Shown piece after piece: positions 1 through 5,372 of a stretch of 13,540 nt of DNA (the stretch's first letter is position 1; every line of letters starts with the position of its first letter). The notes under the pieces are model-generated. The model did no database searches. It worked only from the letters and a program-made list of their open reading frames with translations, and was not told the DNA's origin. Source of the stretch: DATDTB01 sp035291025 (GTDB lineage: Archaea > Iainarchaeota > Iainarchaeia > JAFGOX01 > DATDTB01); assembly GCA_035291025.1 (NCBI GenBank), contig DATDTB010000057.1, positions 1-13,540 of the forward strand, written 5' to 3'. Position numbers and translations under genes: made by a program.

Positions 1-1
1 G

Positions 2-232
2 GAGCCCGGCGCGCAGGCAAAAGCAGGGCTTCCGGCAAGGCGCAGGACGGCCTTCGAGAAGGCCTCGCCTCAGGCCCGTATCTTCATCGCGGGACGCGTG
101 AACGAGTTAAAGATGGAAATCGCTAGACTGGAAGGAGCCCACAGGGAGTTGAGGGCGCGCGGCAAGGACGTCAGGGTAATCGAGGCGTCAATCCGGCAGC
201 TGCAAAGGGAAGCCAAGGACTTGAAGCGGTAA
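2..232 (+). CDS. C-terminal part of a coiled-coil protein, unknown function (5' truncated)
   Basis: This frame is open from the window edge to a TAA at 230-232, giving 76 residues. The start lies outside the window. The first 20 or so visible residues are rich in Ala, Arg and Pro and look disordered. The rest (about residues 30-76) is charged and strongly helical, with hydrophobic residues spaced as in a coiled coil (RVNELKMEIARLE, then IRQLQREAKDLKR). I recognise no family. Its end resembles, by eye, the C-terminal helical part of the protein encoded at 4803-5294: both run EKxS, RV, E, LRxxG, ExxI, Q in the same order. That could be kinship or merely shared coiled-coil composition. The gene ends 32 bases before the promoter of the downstream toxin-antitoxin pair and so is probably a separate transcription unit. 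Confidence 0.55.
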   Translation, partial: EPGAQAKAGLPARRRTAFEKASPQARIFIAGRVNELKMEIARLEGAHRELRARGKDVRVIEASIRQLQREAKDLKR

Positions 233-264
233 GCGGCGCCCTTGGGCAGGCAAAGCAGAAACGT

Positions 265-274
265 ATTTATATAA
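265..274 (+). promoter_or_regulatory. TATA box of vapBC module 1
   Basis: The AT-rich ATTTATATAA lies in otherwise GC-balanced sequence, with its centre about 37 nt upstream of the GTG start at 307. Using the usual archaeal spacing of about 25 nt, transcription would begin near 294-298, so the leader would contain little more than the ribosome binding site. Position and composition fit an archaeal TATA box; the start point itself is inferred. Confidence 0.6.
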
Positions 275-293
275 CTTGTTATACTAGTTATAC
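270..293. promoter_or_regulatory. Operator-like repeats in the vapBC1 promoter
   Basis: Between and across the TATA box and the expected start point are an inverted repeat, TATAAC-TT-GTTATA (270-283), and a direct repeat, GTTATAC-TA-GTTATAC (278-293). Ribbon-helix-helix antitoxins commonly bind short repeats in their own promoters and repress them, alone or in complex with the toxin. The repeats are visible; autoregulation by the VapB encoded just downstream is inferred. AT-rich promoters can show such repeats by chance, so confidence is moderate. Confidence 0.4.
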
Positions 294-306
294 AGAGGTG
301 GTTTTT

Positions 307-534
307 GTGGCCGGAAAACTTAAGGCAATGCGCGGAATAAATGAAGCCCTCTACGCCAAGGCCAAGAAGGAGGCGTTGGAGAAAGGCAAAAGGCTAAGCG
401 ACGTGATAAACCAAGCCCTTGAAGAGCACTTCACACAGAGAAGGAAAAACATCCTGAACGCCAAAACGTTTAAGTTCGGGGACAATAAAGTCAACTGGAG
501 CATGGAAGTCGACAAGATAGTGTACGGTGAGTGA
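307..534 (+). CDS. vapB: VapB-type antitoxin, ribbon-helix-helix family
   Basis: This 75-residue protein is the likely antitoxin of a type II toxin-antitoxin pair. Its N-terminal half reads as a ribbon-helix-helix DNA-binding fold: a short basic strand (GKLKAMRGI), a helix (NEALYAKAKKEALEKG), a turn and a second helix (LSDVINQALEEHF). The C-terminal tail, which contains the NWSMEVDKIVYGE segment, would wrap around the toxin. I prefer the GTG start at 307 because GAGGTGGT (294-301) sits just ahead as a ribosome binding site. The in-frame GTG at 298 lies inside that site. The gene overlaps the toxin gene by 4 nt (GTGA), the usual arrangement for coupled translation. It probably represses its own promoter through the repeats at 270-293. 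Confidence 0.8.
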   Translation: MAGKLKAMRGINEALYAKAKKEALEKGKRLSDVINQALEEHFTQRRKNILNAKTFKFGDNKVNWSMEVDKIVYGE

Positions 535-911
535 CTTTGCCTTTCTTCCTTGACACCAGCGTCTTGGTTGCCTATTTTGCGGAAAATGACAGCCAACACG
601 AAAAAGCCGTGCGTGAACTACAGAAAACCGGAAAAGAAGAAACAATGGTATCGGACTACGTCTTGGACGAATTCCTTACAGTGCTGTTCAGCAAGACAAA
701 AAGCAAGCCCGACTGCGAAAAGGCCTACAAAGAACTCACAGGCAACACGCAGGCATTGATTGTCGCCAAGGAAGCCTTTAACGCCGCTGAAGCGCTTTTC
801 TTTCAAGGCAACCGCTTGAGCTTCACTGACTGCACCACGCTTTACTTCTGCAAAAAACACGGCTTCAAGCTGGTGACCTTTGACGGCGAACTCTCCAAAC
901 TAAGCACTTGA
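531..911 (+). CDS. vapC: VapC-type toxin, PIN-domain ribonuclease
   Basis: A PIN-domain endoribonuclease of 126 residues, the usual VapC length. PIN nucleases use a cluster of acidic residues to hold Mg2+ or Mn2+ and cleave RNA; known VapC targets include initiator tRNA and the sarcin-ricin loop of 23S rRNA, though the target here is unknown. The four expected acidic positions are visible: D8 in FLDTS, E47 in VLDEFL, D100 in SFTDCTTL and D118 in TFDGEL, all in the right order and context, so the enzyme should be active. Translation starts at a GTG (531-533) that overlaps the antitoxin's TGA stop. The protein is cytoplasmic with no signal or membrane segment. It ends 35 bases before the convergent NMD3 gene. 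Confidence 0.88.
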   Translation: MTLPFFLDTSVLVAYFAENDSQHEKAVRELQKTGKEETMVSDYVLDEFLTVLFSKTKSKPDCEKAYKELTGNTQALIVAKEAFNAAEALFFQGNRLSFTDCTTLYFCKKHGFKLVTFDGELSKLST

Positions 912-946
912 CGCGCGACTTCCTTAAGGCGCGGCAGTGAATCAAC

Positions 947-1672
947 TCAAATCCTCACGCAGTACGTCATCCGGTAAAGCTGCTTTCCTTCCTTTTCGCC
1001 GGCAAGCGTCTGCGACTGCGTTATCTTGCTGTCGTGCTTTTTCGCAAGCAACTCGGCGACGTGGCGCGCAGCCTGCCTGTTGCCAATGAACGCGTCGAAG
1101 CCGTTTTTTCTTTCGGCGAACTTAGTGACCTGCGCCAATTCGACGCCCGAGTCGCGCAATGAGTCGAGCTCGCGGTCGACTTGCCTCAAGACCTTCAAGC
1201 CCTGCGCTCCCGGCTTGCCTTCAAAGCGCACTTGTATCACGGCCTCGAAGTAGCTGCCGGCCGCCTTGCTGCAGGACTCGCAAACGCTCTTCAAGCGCCT
1301 TAACTCGGCGCCCTTCTCGACTTCCACGCGGACGCCTTCCACGGCGCCTATGGCCTTAATGGTTGCGGTTTCAGCGCCCCTCGCGCCCCTTGACGTCTGC
1401 AAGTCCAAGCGCAGCACCTTGAAGTCCTGGGAGGGTTTGGCCTTGGAAAGCGCGGCTTGAGCGAACGCGTCCCCTTCGTTTTTCTCCCAACGCCCCTCCA
1501 ACTGGATGCGGTCGCAGCGCGGGCACGAAACCACTTCCAAAACCTTTGGCACCGCCAAGGCCTGCGGGTGGTCGTGCACCCAGCACTCCCTGCAAAACCC
1601 CCCAATGAACCTTGCCTGCTCCTCAGTCTTGCCGCACCTCGGGCAAAAGAGCCCGCGTTTAAAGGAAGTCAT
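947..1672 (-). CDS. nmd3: NMD3 family large-subunit ribosome biogenesis protein
   Basis: This 241-residue protein matches the archaeal form of NMD3. In eukaryotes NMD3 is the adaptor that binds the 60S subunit for nuclear export; in archaea, which have no nucleus, it presumably binds the large subunit during maturation. Four Cys-x-x-Cys pairs are visible: CPRC (10/13), CREC (27/30), CPRC (50/53) and CESC (131/134), the zinc ligands typical of the family. After the fourth pair comes SYFEAVIQVR, and near the end FDAFIGNRQAARHVAELLAKK and LYRMTYCVRI, all characteristic. The start is chosen at 1670-1672: a TATA-like TTTTAAAG on the minus strand lies 25-32 nt upstream, so the message would be leaderless. 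An upstream in-frame ATG at 1747 would add 25 atypical residues and run through this promoter. It converges with vapC1. Confidence 0.87.
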   Translation of the reverse strand: MTSFKRGLFCPRCGKTEEQARFIGGFCRECWVHDHPQALAVPKVLEVVSCPRCDRIQLEGRWEKNEGDAFAQAALSKAKPSQDFKVLRLDLQTSRGARGAETATIKAIGAVEGVRVEVEKGAELRRLKSVCESCSKAAGSYFEAVIQVRFEGKPGAQGLKVLRQVDRELDSLRDSGVELAQVTKFAERKNGFDAFIGNRQAARHVAELLAKKHDSKITQSQTLAGEKEGKQLYRMTYCVRI

Positions 1673-1696
1673 ACAGGAAAGACTTGAATTGAAATG

Positions 1697-1704
1697 CTTT
1701 AAAA
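1697..1704 (-). promoter_or_regulatory. TATA-like promoter element of nmd3, possibly shared with the divergent ureohydrolase
   Basis: On the minus strand TTTTAAAG lies about 25-32 nt ahead of the ATG at 1672, the distance expected between an archaeal TATA box and a leaderless start codon. On the plus strand the same bases read CTTTAAAA and could serve the divergent ureohydrolase gene at 1781 with a leader of about 50 nt. No better TATA box is visible for that gene, but the second use is a guess. Confidence 0.45.
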
Positions 1705-1767
1705 CAAGTACCCTCTTTTTTTCCCACTGGACTTTTTTCGCAGCCAAGGCAAGTGAACAGTTTCAAA

Positions 1768-1778
1768 GGGTGGTTTTT
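1768..1778 (+). promoter_or_regulatory. Ribosome binding site GGGTGGTTTTT
   Basis: GGTGG followed by five T ends 2 nt before the GTG start at 1781. The same 10 bases precede the starts of vapB1 (297-306) and vapB2 (2871-2880). GGTG can pair with the CACC of the conserved archaeal 16S rRNA 3' end, and the spacing to the start codon is normal. It fixes the GTG at 1781 as the start. Confidence 0.65.
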
Positions 1779-1780
1779 GA

Positions 1781-2800
1781 GTGAGCGGTGTTACGTCGTT
1801 CGAGCAGTTGCAGGCCTTGTTCGTGAAGCCTGAAAAGACGCCTGCCAGGATAAAGTTCGGGAACCCGCCCGGCCTTCCAACGTTTGACGAGTCAAAAGTC
1901 GTCGTGTTCGGGGTCCCCTTCGACGATACGGCTACGTTCGGCAAGGGCACGAGCAAGGGCCCCGAGGGAATGCGCCACGTTTCCGCGCGCCAAATCGAAA
2001 CCTTTGTCTTTGACGAAAACGTGGACGTGTACGAAAAAACCCCGGTTTTTGACTTGGGCGACTTGAAGCTCAACGCGCTGCTTTCCGAAAAAGAACGGGA
2101 ACTCCTCTTTAGCGAAAACGCACCCGAATCCAAGCACGCCGCGGTCCTGGAAAAACTCGAGGAAGTGTTGAGCCAGTTCGCCGCGCTGCGCCACGCCACT
2201 CAATTCATCCGCTCCAGGAACAAAATCCCGTTAATGCTTGGAGGCGAGCACACGTTGTCGTTTTGGCCACTGCTTGCGTTGTCCAAGGAAAACCCAGTCG
2301 TCATCCACTTCGACGCCCACCGCGACGCCTACAACGAATACTTTGGAATGAAGTACTGCCATACTACTTGGGTGCACAGGTACTTGGAGGAAGCACGCGC
2401 CCCCGGAACGGACTTCGTACAGGTAGGAATACGGCAGGGCAACAAGGAAGAACACGACTTTGCCAACTCCTCGGGAATAGCCACGTTTCACACAACTCAT
2501 TTGAGGGAAAGCCCTGGGGAAGTGGTGAAGTGGATCAAGCACAAGACCAAGGGCAGGAACGTCTACGTGTCCTTCGACATTGACGCGCTCGACATCTCGT
2601 ACACGCCGTGCACTGGGACCCCCGAGCCCTTCGGGCTGACTCCCGAGGAAGCGGTTATGGTGTTGAAGGCCATTGACTCCAGCGCAACGCTCATTGGAGC
2701 GGACATGACCGAGGTGGCGGTGAAAAACAACGACTACCGCGAGTCCACTACCGCGGTGCAGTTGCTCCTAAGGCTGCTGGCAAGGGACTACGTGAAGTGA
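1781..2800 (+). CDS. speB: Agmatinase/arginase-family ureohydrolase
   Basis: This 339-residue enzyme belongs to the binuclear manganese ureohydrolases, which split a guanidino group to release urea. The metal ligands are all present: H157 in GGEHTLS, D178/H180/D182 in HFDAHRD, and D266/D268 in SFDIDALD, followed by the family signature TGTPEPFGL. H194 in KYCHTTW is at the place of the catalytic histidine. The protein is cytoplasmic. In archaea such enzymes are usually annotated agmatinase (agmatine to putrescine). In Haloferax an agmatinase-like enzyme instead acts after deoxyhypusine synthase on an agmatine-modified aIF5A, and the synthase-family gene lies close by here. Guanidinobutyrase or formiminoglutamase activity is also possible; the motifs do not decide the substrate. 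The N-terminal 40 residues and an insert near 95-135 make it a little longer than typical members of about 290-310 residues. Confidence 0.85.
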   Translation: MSGVTSFEQLQALFVKPEKTPARIKFGNPPGLPTFDESKVVVFGVPFDDTATFGKGTSKGPEGMRHVSARQIETFVFDENVDVYEKTPVFDLGDLKLNALLSEKERELLFSENAPESKHAAVLEKLEEVLSQFAALRHATQFIRSRNKIPLMLGGEHTLSFWPLLALSKENPVVIHFDAHRDAYNEYFGMKYCHTTWVHRYLEEARAPGTDFVQVGIRQGNKEEHDFANSSGIATFHTTHLRESPGEVVKWIKHKTKGRNVYVSFDIDALDISYTPCTGTPEPFGLTPEEAVMVLKAIDSSATLIGADMTEVAVKNNDYRESTTAVQLLLRLLARDYVK

Positions 2801-2840
2801 CAGCGCTAGCAACGCAGTCAATGTATTTAGAAAGGAAACA

Positions 2841-2850
2841 TATTTAAATA
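2841..2850 (+). promoter_or_regulatory. TATA box of vapBC module 2
   Basis: TATTTAAATA, within a longer AT-rich run (2838-2860), has its centre about 36 nt before the GTG at 2882. That is almost the same geometry as in module 1. Expected initiation is near 2870, which would put the ribosome binding site 2871-2875 at the very 5' end of the message. The purine-rich GGAAACA just upstream could be the BRE. Confidence 0.6.
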
Positions 2851-2870
2851 TTTATCCTATGTAAGTATTT

Positions 2871-2880
2871 GGTGGTTTTT
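2871..2880 (+). promoter_or_regulatory. Ribosome binding site GGTGGTTTTT of vapB2
   Basis: This decamer is identical to those ahead of vapB1 and the ureohydrolase and ends 1 nt before the GTG at 2882. It supports that GTG over the in-frame ATG at 2891, which would be 15 nt from the GGTGG core. Confidence 0.65.
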
Positions 2881-2881
2881 C

Positions 2882-3151
2882 GTGGGAGTCATGACTATCA
2901 GCATGGACAACGCGCTGGAGAAGCAGTTGCGCAAGAAGGCTTTCCAGTTGTACGGCCACAGGAAAGGGGCGTTGGGTCAGGCTTTAAAGGTTGCCGTAAC
3001 GGCCTGGGTTGAGTCTGAAAAAGAACGGGCCGCAAGGGAAAAGCTTCTCTCATTGCTTGAAAAAGGCTTTGACTTGCGCTTCAAGGGCATTTCCCGCGAG
3101 GAAATATACAAAGACAGAATGAGTCACGTGCTTGGGAGGCCTTCCAAGTGA
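2882..3151 (+). CDS. vapB: VapB-type antitoxin (second module)
   Basis: An 89-residue antitoxin of a type II pair, not closely similar to the VapB at 307. The N-terminal segment (MTISMDNALEKQLRKKAFQLYG, then KGALGQALKVAVTAWVESE) has the strand-helix-helix pattern of short archaeal antitoxins of the ribbon-helix-helix kind. A charged helix follows, and the C-terminal SREEIYKDRMSHVL segment is the probable toxin-binding tail. The GTG start is chosen because of the ribosome binding site at 2871-2875. The gene overlaps vapC2 by 4 nt (GTGA). It sits 81 nt after the ureohydrolase with its own TATA box, so it need not depend on that gene for expression. Autorepression is likely from the family, but I see no clear operator repeat. 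Confidence 0.75.
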   Translation: MGVMTISMDNALEKQLRKKAFQLYGHRKGALGQALKVAVTAWVESEKERAAREKLLSLLEKGFDLRFKGISREEIYKDRMSHVLGRPSK

Positions 3152-3570
3152 GGTTGGTCGATTCAAACGTTTTAGTTTACGCCTTTGACGCCTCTGACAA
3201 GAGAAAACACGAGATTGCAAAAAAGCTGTTGGAAGACTGCGCCATGGGCGGAGAAACCTTGGGCTTGAGCGTTCAAAACCTTTCAGAGTTTTTCTTCGTA
3301 TCCACGCAAAAACTCAAGCATTTCCTGCCGCCAGCAATCGCCAGGAACGCCGTTGAAAGCCTTTGCTCCATCAAAAACTTTTCAATTCTCCCAATTGAAT
3401 CAGCCGACGTCTTGAAGGCCGTACGGTTATGCGACGACTTTCACGCGCACTACTGGGACTGCCTCTTGGCTTCTGTAATGCTAAGAAATGGCATTTTCGA
3501 GATTTACACTGAGAATGTGGGGGATTTTTCAAGATTACCTGGAATAAAGGCAATTAACCCATTCACGTAA
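3148..3570 (+). CDS. vapC: VapC-type toxin, PIN-domain ribonuclease (second module)
   Basis: A 140-residue PIN-domain endoribonuclease. The acidic site residues are D5 in LVDSNVLVYAFD, E47 in NLSEFFF, D104 in HYWDCLLA and, near the end, E122/D126 in TENVGDF, where many VapC proteins have a TxNxxDF motif. Length, motif spacing and the final leucine/isoleucine-rich strand all fit an intact enzyme. Its sequence is clearly different from the toxin at 531 (YWDCLLA against FTDCTTL), so the two modules are not a recent local duplication. Translation begins at a GTG overlapping the antitoxin stop. The gene ends 21 bases from the end of the convergent deoxyhypusine synthase-family gene. The RNA target cannot be read from the sequence. 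Confidence 0.87.
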   Translation: MRLVDSNVLVYAFDASDKRKHEIAKKLLEDCAMGGETLGLSVQNLSEFFFVSTQKLKHFLPPAIARNAVESLCSIKNFSILPIESADVLKAVRLCDDFHAHYWDCLLASVMLRNGIFEIYTENVGDFSRLPGIKAINPFT

Positions 3571-3587
3571 AACCCGTTTTGCGTGCC

Positions 3588-3593
3588 TTTTTT
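3588..3593 (+). terminator. T-tract terminator candidate after vapC2
   Basis: Six T follow GCGTGCC about 18 nt after the vapC2 stop, overlapping the stop codon of the convergent gene. A run of T is enough to end transcription in archaea. No convincing stem precedes it, and the minus-strand gene has only a weak T run beyond its own stop. Confidence 0.4.
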
Positions 3594-4713
3594 AATTCGT
3601 TTTCTTAACCTGTTTTTTGTATGCCGCGTCATCGTTTTCCTTGGCAATTCGCACTTCACCCATGTCCGCAGCGTTCTTGAGCGAGTCCAGCCAGTCGCCG
3701 TACCTTTTTGCCTTCCTATTTTTCCACGAGCCATTGTGGTACAAGTAGGAAGCCATCAACGGCACCGCCATCGTCGCCTCGGCGTAAACCATTTGCGTGG
3801 CGCCCGCGTAATAGTCAGTCTTGCCCCACGAACTCGCTTCCTTCAAGGTCGAACTCGAAAGCGCGCCGTCCCTCACGTCCGCAACGGTGACTTGGACGAC
3901 GTACTTGTGCATTGGAACCACCTTGCCCAAGACCTCGGCCCCTATGACTGTGTCCTGCACGAAGTTTTTCGGCACGCCGCCGCCGACCATGAACACCCCG
4001 GTGACGCCGGCGTTCATTTTAATCTTTGTCAGCTCTAGGAAGTCCTTAACTGAGTCAATCGTGACGTGCTTCCCGGAGTCAGGGCGCTTCCACTGGTGCT
4101 GAATGAGGCCGAGCCCAGCAGAACAGTCAGAGAAAGCCGGCACGAAAATGGGGACGCTGTTTTCGTAAGCCGCCTGGATGAGCGAGTCCTTTTTCCTGGC
4201 GTGCCTTTCAAGGTACTTTCCCATTTCATTTATGAATTCGCGCGACGAATAAGGACGGGGCTCGAGCGAATCCGCAATCTTTGCCACGGCAGCGTCGCAT
4301 TCCTGCAGTTCTTCCTCGTCAATGAGCGTGTCGTAAATCCTGTCCACGTAGTTCTTTCTCAAGTCCGAGTCGTTTACTTCTGGAGAGCCGTGGTAGTGCT
4401 TGAACCCGAGGGCCTCGAAGAAGTCCATGTCCACTATGCTCGCGCCCGTTGAAACAATGGCGTCAACCATGTTGTTCTTTACCATTTCATAATAGACCTG
4501 CATGCACCCCGCCGAGCCAGTGCTACCGGCAAGCGAAAGGATGGTGGTGCAGTCCTTGTCCTTGAGCATGTCGTCCAGTATTTCGCTGGCGCGGGCGATG
4601 TCGCGCGCGGAAAAGCTCATTTCCTTGTACGCGTTTATTATCGGTGTGGCGTCGTTTTCCCTGACGTCGAAGTGCTTGACTTCGCGGCTAAGCAGTTCCT
4701 TTTTTGAAACCAT
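3592..4713 (-). CDS. dys: Deoxyhypusine synthase family protein
   Basis: This 373-residue protein belongs to the NAD-dependent deoxyhypusine synthase family, which transfers an aminobutyl group from spermidine (or in some archaea apparently agmatine) to a lysine of translation factor aIF5A. Visible family features are SLAGSTGSAG, VSTGASIVDMDFFEALG, VPIFVPAFSDCSAGLG, VGGGVPKNF (about 243-251) and the catalytic-lysine motif SSWGK with K298, matching the SWGK lysine of human DHS. The segment HKYVVQVTVADVRDG before it recalls the bacterial and archaeal DHS-like subgroup, some of which make homospermidine or other products, so the exact reaction is not certain. At 373 residues it is longer than compact archaeal DHS. 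The start at 4711-4713 is favoured by a GAGGGGG site about 9 nt upstream; an in-frame ATG at 4770 would lie at the edge of the promoter TATA box. Confidence 0.85.
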   Translation of the reverse strand: MVSKKELLSREVKHFDVRENDATPIINAYKEMSFSARDIARASEILDDMLKDKDCTTILSLAGSTGSAGCMQVYYEMVKNNMVDAIVSTGASIVDMDFFEALGFKHYHGSPEVNDSDLRKNYVDRIYDTLIDEEELQECDAAVAKIADSLEPRPYSSREFINEMGKYLERHARKKDSLIQAAYENSVPIFVPAFSDCSAGLGLIQHQWKRPDSGKHVTIDSVKDFLELTKIKMNAGVTGVFMVGGGVPKNFVQDTVIGAEVLGKVVPMHKYVVQVTVADVRDGALSSSTLKEASSWGKTDYYAGATQMVYAEATMAVPLMASYLYHNGSWKNRKAKRYGDWLDSLKNAADMGEVRIAKENDDAAYKKQVKKTN

Positions 4714-4769
4714 TGAACTATTCCCCCTCGGCAAAAACTTTTTTTGCTGGTAAAAAGTAACGGGGTACA

Positions 4770-4781
4770 CTTTTTAAAGTT
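4770..4781. promoter_or_regulatory. Shared, near-palindromic TATA element between dys and the divergent gene
   Basis: The 12 bases CTTTTTAAAGTT, the only strong AT block between the divergent starts, read almost the same on both strands (ACTTTTTAAAGT against ACTTTAAAAAGT). On the plus strand its centre is about 27 nt before the ATG at 4803, so that message would be leaderless. On the minus strand initiation would fall near 4749, giving a leader of about 36 nt with the GAGGGGG site. One TATA element may therefore serve both genes; transcription in both directions is inferred. Confidence 0.5.
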
Positions 4782-4802
4782 CATCCCGTTTTCTTCCCTG
4801 CC

Positions 4803-5294
4803 ATGCCCAAGCCTTCCAGGAAGCCCAGGAAACGCGGTCCAACGCGTTCGCCGAACCCGCAAAGCAAGGGGCGCGCTGAACTCGAGCGTTATTGGTTTGA
4901 GTTGAAGGCCGCGCTGAATAACCCGTTCGCTGGCCAAAACGTCCTGGTTGCCGAGAGGCTGAGGCAGTTGCAACGCCTGACCGGCGCGCGCTTCGAGGAC
5001 CTGGCCGCGCGCCTTGAAGTCTCGCCCGCGCTCTTGAGGCAGTTCACTGAAAGCGCCGAGCGCTCGGGGTTGTCCTTGAGGGACGCGCGCCACAACTTTG
5101 CGCCAGTCGAGGAAAAACTTTCAAGGAAGCCGCGCACGCGCGTGACACTCCGCGTGCTGGAAAGCGAAATAAGCGCCTTGAAGACCGCAGTTGAAGTGCT
5201 TCGCGAGAAAGGGGACTTGAAGGGTGCGGAAGCGCTTGAGAGGGAAATCGCGCAGAAGCGCCGCCGAATAGGCGAGTTCTTTTTCCGCGCTTGA
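4803..5294 (+). CDS. Small basic helical protein, unknown function
   Basis: I do not recognise a family for this 163-residue protein. The first 24 residues are rich in Lys, Arg, Pro and Ser and probably disordered, as in nucleic-acid-binding tails. Residues about 25-95 are predicted helices, including RFEDLAARLEVSPALLRQFTE, which has the spacing of a helix-turn-helix (LAxxLxVSxxLLRQ). A short basic stretch (SRKPRTR, about 106-112) leads to a C-terminal charged coiled coil (VLESEISALKTAVEVLREKG onward). There is no signal peptide or membrane segment and no Cys. DNA or RNA binding is plausible but unproven. The ATG at 4803 is about 27 nt after a TATA element and has no ribosome binding site, in keeping with a leaderless message. 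A T run with an inverted repeat follows the stop. Confidence 0.7.
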   Translation: MPKPSRKPRKRGPTRSPNPQSKGRAELERYWFELKAALNNPFAGQNVLVAERLRQLQRLTGARFEDLAARLEVSPALLRQFTESAERSGLSLRDARHNFAPVEEKLSRKPRTRVTLRVLESEISALKTAVEVLREKGDLKGAEALEREIAQKRRRIGEFFFRA

Positions 5295-5297
5295 CGC

Positions 5298-5313
5298 TTT
5301 TTTCCTGGAAAAA
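5298..5313 (+). terminator. T-tract with inverted repeat after the small basic protein gene
   Basis: Six T start 4 nt after the stop codon and form a perfect inverted repeat TTTTTCC-T-GGAAAAA (5299-5313). The T run alone could terminate transcription in archaea. The palindrome is only about 11 nt from the next TATA box, so it could instead be a regulator site for the downstream ATPase gene. Confidence 0.4.
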
Positions 5314-5323
5314 CCCAGTTATG

Positions 5324-5332
5324 TATAATTTA
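5324..5332 (+). promoter_or_regulatory. TATA box of the ATPase-surface protein operon
   Basis: TATAATTTA lies 41-49 nt before the ATG at 5373. Initiation would be near 5354, leaving a leader of about 19 nt with the purine-rich GTGGAGG. No other promoter is visible ahead of the surface protein gene, so this one probably drives both. Confidence 0.5.
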
Positions 5333-5372
5333 ACGTAAATGTTCTTAAGCTGTTCCTATTTCAGTGGAGGCG

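Noticed and set aside
912..946. Hairpin CGCGC (912-916) with GCGCG (929-933) between the convergent vapC1 and nmd3 genes
   Set aside because: The stem is only five pairs with a 12-nt loop and is not followed by a T run, so I do not call it a terminator.
947..1747. A longer NMD3 starting at the ATG complementary to 1745-1747
   Set aside because: The 25 extra residues do not look like an NMD3 N-terminus, and the reading would run through the TATA-like element placed correctly for a leaderless start at 1672.
1699..2199. A 166-codon open frame on the minus strand opposite the ureohydrolase
   Set aside because: It is low-complexity Ser/Phe-rich sequence antisense to a gene whose metal-binding motifs are all recognisable, and it has no ribosome binding site.
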